From: Meconema thalassinum
Taxonomy: Eukaryota > Arthropoda > Insecta > Orthoptera > Tettigoniidae
Length of the DNA: 64,000 nucleotides
Assembly: GCA_946902985.2 (NCBI GenBank)
Contig: OX336388.2
Span: 120,753,894-120,817,893 of the forward strand
Reading direction: 5' to 3'
In this document: piece by piece, positions 11,901 through 20,383 of the stretch
How positions within the stretch are numbered: position 1 is the stretch's first letter
How the letters are laid out: each line of letters opens with the position of its first letter
Made by a program: the position numbers and the translations under genes
The notes under the pieces: model-generated
Database searches by the model: none
What the model saw: the letters and a program-made list of their open reading frames with translations, nothing else
What the model was told of the DNA's origin: nothing

Positions 11901-13255
11901 AACTGCAGAGCGTCTTTTGCCTCCAAAAATTTCTGTACCTGCTTGGTATCGCCAGCCGCTATCAACAAGTGTAGAGCATGTCCCATGTCATACGAGGAGA
12001 AGACATAGCCCATGCGATCAAACACTCTGTGTGTATCCTTGTTGCCAGCTCGTGCTGCGGATATGATACTCTCCCTCACGAGACTATCATGTACCTCTTT
12101 TCTCAAGTGAGGAAGATCCTCTTCTGCATCAGTGTACTTCAGAAGTAGAATCATTGATTCCCAGGACTTGACCTGGTCTGCATAGCGCAGTGGGTTCCAC
12201 GTCATCACTCTGTCCTGCCTGTCGACTCGACTACCGGCTTCCAGTAGCATCTTCGCTATCTCTCTTCTCCCGTGCGCTGCTGCCAAGTGTAGTGGCAGCC
12301 TGCCCCCCACATCCATACAGTCCACAAGGGAGATAAGATTCTTCACGCCAGAAGTGTCATCCCTCAGCACCGCCTGGTGCAGCTCGTGCTTGTCGGACAC
12401 CATGTAGTCGAAGAAAAGTCTCACTCCCTCGAGTTCCCACATCACCTCGTACTTGTTGATGCACCTCAGGACCATCCGAGCTACTCTCTCGAGAAGACCA
12501 ATCACGCGTCCCTCTTCTCTGTTCAGATCCTCTTCGTACTGCTGCTTGAGCCAACATGCAACTAAATACTCAGAGAACAACACATGGACAAACCTTGGTT
12601 TACCCTCAACAATACACTCGATAATTCCCAGCCTCTGTTTCTCAATGTCTTGAATGTAGTTCTGCTCGCTCTCCTCCAGATCAGAAACTCCAAGTATTCT
12701 ACGCTGCTTTTCGCTCAGTCTAGACATCAGTGCGCACTTGATGTGCACATCCATGAAGAACTTTTGCCTCCTCTCCAGGTCCTCTTGAACGGCTGGCTTA
12801 GTCACATCCATTCTGTTCTTCTCAAAATAAATCTCCTGTTTCATGGCGAAGAAGTTCTCGTACAGTTTGTGTAGGTTCATCTGGAAGGCTCCGTACCGAA
12901 CGTCTGAGCCTGGCGATTGTCTGGAGATTATGTCCGCCACGAGACGTGCGTGAAGGGGCACGTCACAGATCCGTTGCCCTGAACTGCCGACTTGTCGCAG
13001 GAGATGCTCGCATATGGTGTCCACATCCTCTGCCAGATACTGGGCCAGGTATTCGACCAGCTCTCTTTCTGTGAAGGGCTGCAAGACCAGCGGCAGCACC
13101 GACAGTCTCTCTCGCAGATCTCCCTCGAGTACGGTGCGACTCGCAACCCACAGCTCCCTCACCTTGGTCTGTTGTAGCAGTACCTCTATGATCTTCAGCA
13201 CCTGCTCTGTGTACGCTGGTGAAACTTCATCCACAGCATCCAAGAACACGCTGAC
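8990..13255 (-). CDS. NACHT-ankyrin protein, 3' coding exon (Walker B, winged helix, about 30 ankyrin repeats)
   Basis: The exon starts after an acceptor (TTCTTGATAG at 13265-13256) and runs 1421 codons to TAA at 8992-8990. Codons 1-10 read VSVFLDAVDE, a NACHT/STAND Walker B, completing the NTPase begun in the exon at 39636-37674 (phase 0). The helical part includes QPFTERELVEYL (about 59-70) and VPLHARLVADI (about 99-109), typical of the NACHT winged-helix region. From about residue 290 to the end lie ankyrin repeats of 33 residues (G-TALHxAAxxGHxxVVxxLLxxGADVxxxD): about 28 good ones, with degenerate stretches near 340-430 and 620-670. Ankyrin arrays bind proteins or other ligands, so this is probably the sensor half. 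A 4.3-kb uninterrupted exon with intact repeats argues for a functional gene. Ligand and expression are unknown. Confidence 0.93.
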   Translation of the reverse strand, partial: VSVFLDAVDEVSPAYTEQVLKIIEVLLQQTKVRELWVASRTVLEGDLRERLSVLPLVLQPFTERELVEYLAQYLAEDVDTICEHLLRQVGSSGQRICDVPLHARLVADIISRQSPGSDVRYGAFQMNLHKLYENFFAMKQEIYFEKNRMDVTKPAVQEDLERRQKFFMDVHIKCALMSRLSEKQRRILGVSDLEESEQNYIQDIEKQRLGIIECIVEGKPRFVHVLFSEYLVACWLKQQYEEDLNREEGRVIGLLERVARMVLRCINKYEVMWELEGVRLFFDYMVSDKHELHQAVLRDDTSGVKNLISLVDCMDVGGRLPLHLAAAHGRREIAKMLLEAGSRVDRQDRVMTWNPLRYADQVKSWESMILLLKYTDAEEDLPHLRKEVHDSLVRESIISAARAGNKDTHRVFDRMGYVFSSYDMGHALHLLIAAGDTKQVQKFLEAKDALQFVNGEYPQGLTGHTSLFEAVMCGNVQAVEALVQRGANVEAANKWGSTALHRAAALGHGDVVEILLRNGADLEAYETGTKTALHHAAQEGHALLVEKLLNCGADVQAAENSGKNALHRAAQGGHRDVALTLLERGADVQGRDNGGKTALHYAAQCGHEDMVELLLQSGAGINEGDCRNKTPLHFAAEKGHSATVQLLLRRGADVHGRDCREKHSLYTDAQREYTAVIQFCIPGMTEHDNDELKAYLYEAEKGQLQVVPKVPPDDAEDGTEMTALLYGAQAGHSSVVQMLLENGADVEDRDTSGKTSLHWAASGGHLDVAKMLLLNGANVNVKDREGKTPIHCAAFGGRSEVAQVLLSNGADINDKDEEGKTPLHLGSIRGHSNVIEMFLANGADVEGKDNAGMSPLRHALNGQHLSFVQRLLSVGADINAKDNEGRTALHIESLSGNLFAVESLLEYGADVHDKSGVMLTALLYAAKGGNSCVMDKLLYNGADFRDRDEKGRSGLHYAVLGRHLDVLQTLLFNGTDIDTEDDNSRTALHYACLAGSLDVVKILLHNGADVRRKDTDGRTALHYAAHEGNSDVAQMLLSSGAVVQEQDNEEKVALHYAALAGHEGIVDMLLSLHAGLRERDSDGKTPLHCAALKGHLGIVYKLLSNGAEVMEEDDIGCTALHYATYGGHIDVIQMLLCFRANVLHKDSEERTALHFAALGGCVEAIQVLLRNGADVRGKDSNGRTALHLGATLGNLDIVQLLLCSEADVEEKDAEGRSALHRAVLEEHFEVTEMLLCNGADVKGKDGEGKTALHYAALRGHSVIVELLLSAGVDMHVPLHPAAMGGHLELVIALILAEDDEGKTALHYATEFGHLDIVETLLCSGTENITEVRSGLHCAALEENSDIFQMLLNVRTNVRQRDCQGKTALHYACFGGHSAVVQMLLSFGADLQQEDGNGKTAAWYAEQGGHQDVVQLLNKYLK

Positions 13256-13679
13256 CTATCAAGAAGAAATAAACACTTTAACAGCATGAACACAAATCCA
13301 AAACTAATAAAAACAGACATCTTTTTAAAGCAGCTGTCAATGGGATTTATTAAATGACTAGCTTCTATCACCCATCTCTAATAAGTTCATGGAATAAGGA
13401 AGCCAGTTTATAACAACTTCCAAGTCATATCGCTGTAAAAATCAAAAACAAAAAAATGATCATCCTCAATTTCCGTTTTTGAGCTTGGGCCGGGTCAGGG
13501 CAAATATGACACCCCTCCACTTTACTCTGTCTGTCCACCATCCTTCCTCAACCACACAACTCCACTCAAGGTTCCTTTCTCTCACACTGTCCTTCACTAA
13601 ATCCATCAACCGTACTCTAAGGTCTTAATCCTAAATTGCCCCATTTATAGTGACAATTAACTAATACATGTATTTTTTC

Positions 13680-14475
13680 TAGGAGTGTATATTTTTATAT
13701 CTTGTACCCTGCCCATTCATTGTGACCTGGTAGTAACATTCTCAGACATACTTAATTTTAATGAACATATGGATAATATTAAAAATAAGGCATTGCAGAG
13801 ATTAGGTTGCATAACTCGTTATTCCAAAGAATTTTGTGACTCAAATATTTATTTCCTACTGTATCTGATCCTTGTCACACCCTTAATTGAATATTGTACA
13901 CCGATTTGGAGCCCTTTCAGTAAAACACAAATTGAAAGATTAGAGAAAGTACAACACAAATTCTTACGATTTTATGCGTATCGTTTTCTACACCCAATAA
14001 CGAACCATAACTACTCTCAAGTAATGATGCATTTGAAGCTGCCAACTCTAGAATCTGATCATGATAAATTTTATATTCTTAATTTATACAAGATTGCAAT
14101 CTCTCATATAGATTACCCAGAATTACTCAATGAAGTCAATATCTATGTGCTCCTCCCCCCCTTCGATGCGCAAGCATCATGTCTAAGATACAAACTGGCA
14201 TTCCACTAATATGGTCTTAACGGTCCTGTTGACAGAATGATGCGAATCTCAAATGGGGTCAGCATAGATTTGTTCAATATTGATCAAAGACGCCCTAGAA
14301 AGTATCTGATTTCCTGGCTTTAGATAATGTGTATGAATAGATTGTACTCGTACATTAACTATGCTTTGATATACTACATTGTAAATATTTGTATATATTG
14401 TTAATAACTCTTAATGTCATTTATCCTGTATAAAAGAAAATGGTGTAAGCCGTCAATAAAGATGTACGAAGGCTG
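13680..14475 (+). pseudogene. Jockey-like LINE, 3' fragment
   Basis: A 174-codon frame matches the C-terminal part of Jockey-type reverse transcriptases: FNEHMDNIKNKALQRLG, then LILVTPLIEYCTPIWSP, then QIERLEKVQHKFLRF. A stop at 14209 is followed by degraded sequence and an AATAAAGATG end near 14465. It is 5'-truncated and inactive. Confidence 0.75.
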
Positions 14476-14866
14476 GTTTTCTTTCAACGTCCGGTGGGCT
14501 ACATAAAAATAACAGATTGACATACCAAACTGATTTTATTACTACAAATGTTTGCATGTTTTGTTCTTATGTTACAACATAAACGCCAAAACGAATGAAA
14601 CATTTTTCGTATCGTTACACCAGCTTTCCAATGCCCTCTGCAAAGAATTCTGCCGCCACTGGGGTGGATACGTCTGGACCGTCTCCTGGCGTTTTTCCAT
14701 TTTGGCGAGGCGTTGCCGCCCAACCATATCTTCAATTCTTGAAAAACATTCAATGCTGGTTTGGACTAAACGGCGGATGGTCGGAAACGTCCCACTTGAA
14801 TTCTTTGAGAAAGTCTAACGTAACGTTCGCACAGTACGGTGGTAAATTTTTATAAAGCTCATCGGA
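14470..14866 (-). pseudogene. mariner/Tc1-type transposase C-terminal relic
   Basis: The minus strand reads WDVSDHPPFSPN, matching the HPPYSPDLAPSD block around the third catalytic acid. After stops comes EFFAEGIGKLV and RYDKCFIRFG, the usual C-terminal ending of mariner-like transposases. The acid of the third catalytic position is lost. Confidence 0.6.
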
Positions 14867-14899
14867 TATTGAAAAAAAAAAAAGGAAGGAAAAAAAAAA

Positions 14900-15890
14900 C
14901 CAGCCCTTGTATGTACAAATGACAACTCTAGGTCTTCCTCGTTCTCTATTTCCAGTCATCTGTTTCTCCATCACTTGTTTTGGCATTCATTCATCATTCA
15001 TCCTTGTCTTACCCTCAGGGGCTCGCGGCTGGTGGGTTCGGGAGTTGGCGACCCCGAGGGATTCCTGGGCTGGGTCCGTTTTCCCCTTTTGTCCCTTGCC
15101 TTCGGGGCGGACCCTCTCCTCTTTCACTTTCCTATCTGCCTTTCGTGGCTCTCTTTCCTTCCAGGTCCCTCGGTCCGCATTCTTCGACGATTGAGGGCAT
15201 TTCTTTTCCTCCTGTCCTTTGTTTGCATTGTTCTCCTTTAGTTTTCCATTTCTTCTTCTGGTATGTAGGTTGGTAGTTGGTTTTAGTTTTAGGTTTGCAT
15301 TTCATTTTCATCTTCACGATCACCCAAACCATCAGGGGCCGATAGCCTAGATGTTAGGCCCCTTAAAACAACAATTATCATCATCATCATCATCCTTGTC
15401 ACATGTCCATACCATGTCAATCTGTTCTGCTCCAGTTTCTGTACATTCATTTCCTTTCAAATGTCTTCATTTCTCACTCTATCTCTCCTAGTCTTCTGTA
15501 CCATACTCATCAGGAATTTCATTTCGGCTGCCTGTATTCTACTTTCATCTCTTCTGGTCATCGGCCAAGTTTCTGCTCCACACATCATTATTGGTAACTA
15601 ATAGGTCTTGTACATCACTTCTTTAGCCTTCAGTGGTTTGTCTTTATCCCAAATTAAACTCCGAACCTGATGGTAGAAAACACTCCCACATTGTATTCTC
15701 TTGTTGATTTCCATATCCAATCTTGCACTTTCCATCAATTCACTTCCCAAATAATTGAAGTGCAGATCTACATCTCCAATGTTAACAATCCATTTTCCTT
15801 CTTTCTTTCCTCTTGTCATTGCCATTGTCTCACTTTTCTCTGCACTGATTTTCATTTCCCATTTCTTAATATTTTCCTTCAGTAAATCCA
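14900..15890 (-). pseudogene. LINE 3' fragment split by SINE family C
   Basis: The minus strand from 15888 encodes MKISAEKSETMAMTRGKKEG, then FNYLGSELMES, an RT palm/thumb region. After the SINE (15009-15389) the same LINE resumes at 15008 as MPKQVMEKQMTGNRERGRPR, the usual C-terminal run of this LINE type. Stops and an AT-rich end near 14900 close it. Confidence 0.75.
15009..15389 (+). mobile_element. SINE family C, full-length copy with (TCA)n tail
   Basis: This 381-bp element begins TTACCCTCAGGGGCTCG and ends in GGGCCGATAGCCTAGATG, TTAGGCCCCTTAAAACAAC and a TCATCATC tail. An 11-bp duplication TCATCCTTGTC flanks it at 14998-15008 and 15390-15400. The same 3' tail, without the body, was inserted at 21797-21849, so the tail is probably the part recognised by the partner LINE. 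Confidence 0.8.
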
Positions 15891-16408
15891 GACCAAAAAC
15901 GTGGAAATCACTAGGGGCGAGGTCCGGACTGTTGGAGGGTGGTCCAGACTCTCCCAGTGAAATGACCGGAGCTTGCTAGCGGTTCTGGTTGCCACAAGCG
16001 GTCTCGCATTGTCATGGTCCGCTGAAGAAGTTCCTGATAGGACAGCAATTCACATGCAACAATGACGCCAAGACAGCAGTCATTTTTCCGTATTGATATA
16101 ACAATTAATAATGATTTCTTATCCACTTTTCAATACAACTTAATTTAACATAAAATACCAATCAGTATTTAATAATTTATTTCCACCTAATGTGAATAAA
16201 AATTAATAACATTAATTATATAGACTAGTTTTAGCCACATTATGGCCCTCCTCAGTAATTGCTTTTTGAAAAAGAAAGGAAAGAAAAAAATATATACCGT
16301 AATTGCGAGCAATGTGAATGTTATAGTTGAATTTAACCTTTGAAAATAAATAAAGAAAATATAAAAATATTTAGAAAATCAGATCTGTTACAAATACGTG
16401 CCTTAAAA

Positions 16409-16728
16409 ATGATGAAAGCATAAAATAATTTAGTGAAAAATAGTTGGTGATTATAAATTACTATAAAACAGACTAACAACATTCTCCCCCCCCCCCCCCC
16501 AGTTAAAAATATCCTGCGACAGTCAAAAAGTTGTCGAAAATAGGCTCTTTGTGGAGCGGAGCAAGGTTGGAATTTGTAGGTTATTGAACCTTTCGACAAC
16601 TTTTTGACCATCACAGTGTATTTTTAACTGTGGGGGAAAAAAATAGTCTGTTTTATAGCAATTTACAATCACCAACTATTTAGAGGATTGTATTATCTTT
16701 TTCACTGAATTATTTTATGTTTTCATTC
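16409..16728. repeat. Imperfect long palindrome with a C-tract in its left arm
   Basis: The left arm (GATGAAAGCATAAAATAATT... through CAGTCAAAAAGTTGTCGA) and right arm (TCGACAACTTTTTGAC... through AATTATTTTATGTTTTCATT) are inverted over most of their length, with a roughly 50-base centre near 16540-16590. A run of about 15 C lies near 16485-16500, facing a short G-run in the right arm. It could be a foldback element or a hairpin-generated inverted duplication of the adjacent LINE end. Confidence 0.65.
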
Positions 16729-16964
16729 TGTACTATCTGAACTCTTTTTAGTATGTTTTCATAGGCACCTCCCCAGACTAGAATACCATATGCTAGAACT
16801 GACTGAACTAGAGCATGGTAGATATCTCTTATTAATTTGTAATTGACAATATGTTTTAGGTTGTGAAATATATAGGTTGTTCTTCTTACTTTACTTGTAA
16901 GGTAGTGGCATTGGCTTTTCCATTTCATATCACTATCTATAAATAATTCCAGATATTTAACTGT
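16715..16964 (-). pseudogene. LINE reverse transcriptase fragment (Jockey/R1-like)
   Basis: The minus strand reads TVKYLELFIDSDMKWKSQ, then YHALVQSVLAYGILVWGG and NILKRVQIVQN, an RT thumb segment. It is truncated at 16964 by the 5S-derived SINE. Confidence 0.7.
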
Positions 16965-17180
16965 GCCAACGGCCTGGCCATGTTGATCCCATGAGAACTC
17001 CGCAGTTAAGCAGCATTGGGCGTGGCCGGAACTTGGATGGTATGCCGGTTCTAAGTACTCCGCGCTGTTGGCAAACATAAGGAGGAGTGGAAAGGCCCTG
17101 TCCACCCTACCGCACATAAACTCCGGCTGAGAATAGCCTCTTCGGAGGCTCGGACCTGCCTTCAGGCAGAATACCAATTA
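16965..17180 (+). mobile_element. 5S rRNA-derived SINE
   Basis: Bases 16965-17072 start GCCAACGGCC and end GCTGTTGGC, as 5S rRNA does. They contain the internal promoter landmarks GTTAAGCAGCATTGGGCGTGG and GGAACTTGGATGG (A-box, intermediate and C-box positions). The middle of 5S is partly deleted. About 110 bases of unrelated tail follow. The fusion of a 5S head to a tail identifies a SINE3-type element and not a 5S gene. Confidence 0.75.
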
Positions 17181-17602
17181 CATTTTAACATTTAGCTGCA
17201 TCTACTTTAGCTTTTAAAATTAATTTAATCACAGGTAAGATTACACAATCCTTATTTTCAATCAATTTACTATAAAATTGGTACAGAATTATTGTTCAAC
17301 CCATTGCCATGCAATTATTTTTCCTACATTTTAACTTATGGATGCCAAAATGGTTCCAAAGCTTACTGCATCAAACTAACATTTTGATTTACAGTTAAAC
17401 TTCCTACCATTATTTACAGTAGAGTTCCGACAATCCAAACAGAGCTAGAGGAAAATATCTACCAAATTTGTTTTGAATTTTAAAACGGGAAAAAATAAAT
17501 ATTTAGATTAAACTAGTTTTTCCAAGTAAAAACGTTGATTTAATGATATTTATTGCAACCAATGGTCAAATACAATAATAATTAAAATTGCGCACAATGA
17601 AG
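17181..17602. other. AT-rich intronic sequence
   Basis: No gene, element border or RNA was recognised. Confidence 0.4.
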
Positions 17603-18010
17603 TCATGTACAGAATTCTGTTAATGTCACTGTTCTCTTACTACAAACTTTTGCATGATATCTTTTCACACGACTTTCCACACAACTCACACAAACAGTTC
17701 TCGTCTGGGTTATGGTATACCTTCTTGCTGCACAGCTTGAAATGAAAACCATGAACAGCGAACGTGTCATGAAATGGCGAAGTTCATACATAGAATTCCT
17801 CCACTCTGAGGTCATCATGGCATCTGTCTGGTAGAAATCCCTCCAGATGTTGGCTTTCTTCTCTTGAAGTTCTTGCAGTAATAACTGATATTGCTTTGTA
17901 GATGGCAGTAACATTCTTATACGTAACTCTTCTATGTAAAATGGTTGTCTCGTTAGTTCATACGTCGTCCTTGACGGTGCATTTTGTCCTCGACAGAGAT
18001 TCTTTTTCAT
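17603..18010 (-). CDS. Unrecognised 135-codon ORF inside the intron
   Basis: I do not recognise this protein. It begins MKKNLCRGQNAPSR, has an amphipathic, probably helical stretch (LRIRMLLPSTKQYQLLLQEL, about 30-50), and a C-terminal part with spaced cysteines (VCVSCVESRVKRYHAKVCSK). Composition is less biased than most spurious frames nearby. It may be a transposon-encoded exon, since a Tigger relic on the same strand lies 200 bases upstream, or chance. No splice evidence is available. Confidence 0.3.
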   Translation of the reverse strand: MKKNLCRGQNAPSRTTYELTRQPFYIEELRIRMLLPSTKQYQLLLQELQEKKANIWRDFYQTDAMMTSEWRNSMYELRHFMTRSLFMVFISSCAARRYTITQTRTVCVSCVESRVKRYHAKVCSKRTVTLTEFCT

Positions 18011-18206
18011 GTATATGACCTTTACACTTTCTATCTGAGCAAGGTTGTTGATTTATTAGAACAGAAAAGCATGAAATAAATGCTCCAGGAGTAAACAGTG
18101 AATCTGTCGGCTATCTTATACACAAATTCTAAAAAGAGGAAGGCCACCTACTAACAATGTGCGTAACAAAGTATGAATGCAAACAAACGGAAAAGCAAAT
18201 CAACAC

Positions 18207-18480
18207 TTATGAAGTGAAATAGGTGATCTTCTTTTGATGCAACGCATTGAAACTACTTGAAAAGGCAATGCTTCGCCATCGTTGCATAAACATTACATCA
18301 CTAGAAGTTGCAGCGGCAAGCTGCTTGACGTAGCGTAGGGCGAGGTCAAGGGCATTTGTAGTGGCAGTGTGTGAAACAACATCAGTTTGGACATCCCCCT
18401 CATTCTCACTATCATCTGCGTTGATCACAGCTGACGTCCCCCGCACCACTGATACAATGTCTTCATCTGCATAATATTCC
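18207..18480 (-). pseudogene. pogo/Tigger transposase C-terminal relic
   Basis: The minus strand reads EYYADEDIVSVVRGTSAV, ENEGDVQTDVVSHTATTNAL, then ALRYVKQLAAATSSDVMFMQ and RWRSIAF. This is the acidic C-terminal tail and conserved last helix of Tigger-type transposases. The catalytic core is absent. Confidence 0.75.
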
Positions 18481-18481
18481 C

Positions 18482-19130
18482 GTTGTCATCTCAACATTGT
18501 TGTATGGCTGTGAAACCTGGACCGTTTATCGACATGACTTCCGAAACCTTCAGCGCTTCCATCAACAGAAACTTCGATCCATTCTTAAGATAAAGTGGGA
18601 AGACCACATCACCAACCTTGATGTTCTTGAGAAAGCGCATGCTAATAGTATAGAATCATCCATCATTGGTCATCAACTTAGATGGATTGGACATGTCCAT
18701 CGGATGGATGATACGAGACTACCACACCAGGTTCTGTATGGTGAACTCAGCTCCGGCACCAGACCTCATGGAGGCCCTAAGAGACGTTACAAGGACCAAT
18801 TTAAGCAGAATATGAAGTTGACAGCTCTCAATCCACAAACCAGGGACCAGCTTGCTAAAGACCGTTCAACTTGGTGCCAGACCATCCCGGCTGCTGTCTA
18901 AATGTTTGAAGAAGAACGTCGTAGACTTGTTAAGGCCAAGCGACAAGCACGATAGCTCTGTGCAGCACAGCCACGCCCTCCACCAACAGTTCTGTTCAGT
19001 CACCGCAAACATGCCCACAGACCTCAACCTTAAGATTATATTAGACTGTTTTGGGAGATGATCTATACTCGGAAACGAGTTAAAGCCGCCGCCGATTCTT
19101 CGTGACCACTGTCGTCGATAGCCGTCCACT
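18482..19130 (+). pseudogene. LINE family L-B, 3' fragment
   Basis: A 134-codon frame covers the RT C-terminus: STLLYGCETWTV, FHQQKLRSILKIKWEDHITN and HQLRWIGHVHRMDDTRLPHQ. It continues past a stop into EEERRRLVKAKRQAR and a PRPPP run. The same family occurs at 50150-52245 on the minus strand. It is 5'-truncated and dead. Confidence 0.8.
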
Positions 19131-19214
19131 CTTCGATACATTTTTCCTCTGCATTTTTGCAACCCGGAAGAAGTAATTGGTTTTCGAACCTTAATGTCAA
19201 TATTTAGGTAGTAT

Positions 19215-19790
19215 TCTTTCCTCAGACAATACCATACATCAAGAGATTAACAACAGAATACAGAAAGCTTCCAATTTCTATCAGCTACTTTGGGACGAAA
19301 CATTTCCACAAGCTTCCAAGAATAGTTTGTTCAAGATATACTTAATACCTATACTAACATATGGTCTGGAAGCAGCAACCCTTACTGGACTAACAAACAG
19401 TCGCCTCCAGGCAGTAGAAATGAAGTTCCTCCGTTCTTGCCTACAAAAGACGAAAATGGACAAAATAAGGAATGAGGATATCCGACAACAACTGGGATTG
19501 GAAAGGAGCCTGCTGGAGACACTCGAACTCTCAAGAGATTGAGATGGTATGGTCACATGAAGAGGATGGCTCCCCACAGGATAACTCGAGTGTACTTTGG
19601 CCAGAGTGTCCCCGGGAAGAGACCTCGCGATGTGTGGGAGAAGCAAATTTATAAGGACCTTGAAGCTAGAGATAAGAACTGGCATCAAATACAAGAACAA
19701 CAGTTATGGATGCACAGGACAAATTGGAGATGGCTCATTTATAACCGCACCCGGCTTGCTGGAGCGAAGAAACGATGATGATGATGAATG
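19215..19790 (+). pseudogene. LINE 3' fragment with (GATGAT) tail, RTE-like
   Basis: The plus strand encodes IYLIPILTYGLEAATLTG, VEMKFLRSCLQKTKMDKIRN and, after one frameshift near 19530, RWYGHMKRMAPHRITRV and GKRPRDVWEKQIYKDLE. It ends in a GATGATGATGA tail. It resembles the C-terminus of the longer LINE at 33087-36228. Confidence 0.75.
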
Positions 19791-19949
19791 TCAATATGTT
19801 GTTGTATTTGATGAAAATCCAACTAATCCGAATTTTCGCTAATTCGAACAGGGTTTGGTCCCAATTAGTTCGGATTAGTGGGACTACTGAATTTATTTAT
19901 TGGGTTTCCAATACATAGAAGGAACCCTATTTCATCATCTGCCAGTCAA

Positions 19950-20330
19950 GTATTAGGCCAGGTGGCCTGTTACAGTCTCATTCCATATTTTAGCTGGACG
20001 TCCAATAGATCGAACCCCCATTGGTTGGTATCGTACAATCTGCTTTGGGACTCGTTCCCTAGGCATTCTGTTGACGTGGTCTCTCCACGTTCCTATGTAG
20101 TTTAATACAGGTTCTGTCTTTAGTTCTTTCATCACGTCCTCGTTCCTTTTGTAGTCCCAACGTGTGTATCCTGCTGTGCTTCTCATAAACTTCATCTCAG
20201 CAGCAGTGATCCTAGTTTCATCTCGTTTACGGATTGTACATGCTTCACTTCCACATGTGAGGACAGGTCCAGCTAGTGTTTTGTAGACTCGTTGTCTTGT
20301 GTCCCTCTGGCTAAGGATGGTTTCATTACC
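19950..20330 (-). pseudogene. LINE 3' fragment
   Basis: The minus strand encodes RQRVYKTLAGPVLTCGSEAC, AAEMKFMRSTAGYTRWDYKR and WRDHVNRMPRERVPKQIV, an RT C-terminal region. It is 5'-truncated near 20330. Confidence 0.7.
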
Positions 20331-20383
20331 GAGTCCACTGTGCCTATGGTTTCATTATACTGTATGATCATTAAGGGCCTTAT

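Noticed and set aside
16965..17072. 5S rRNA gene
   Set aside because: The middle of 5S is rearranged and a foreign tail follows; a 5S-derived SINE fits better.
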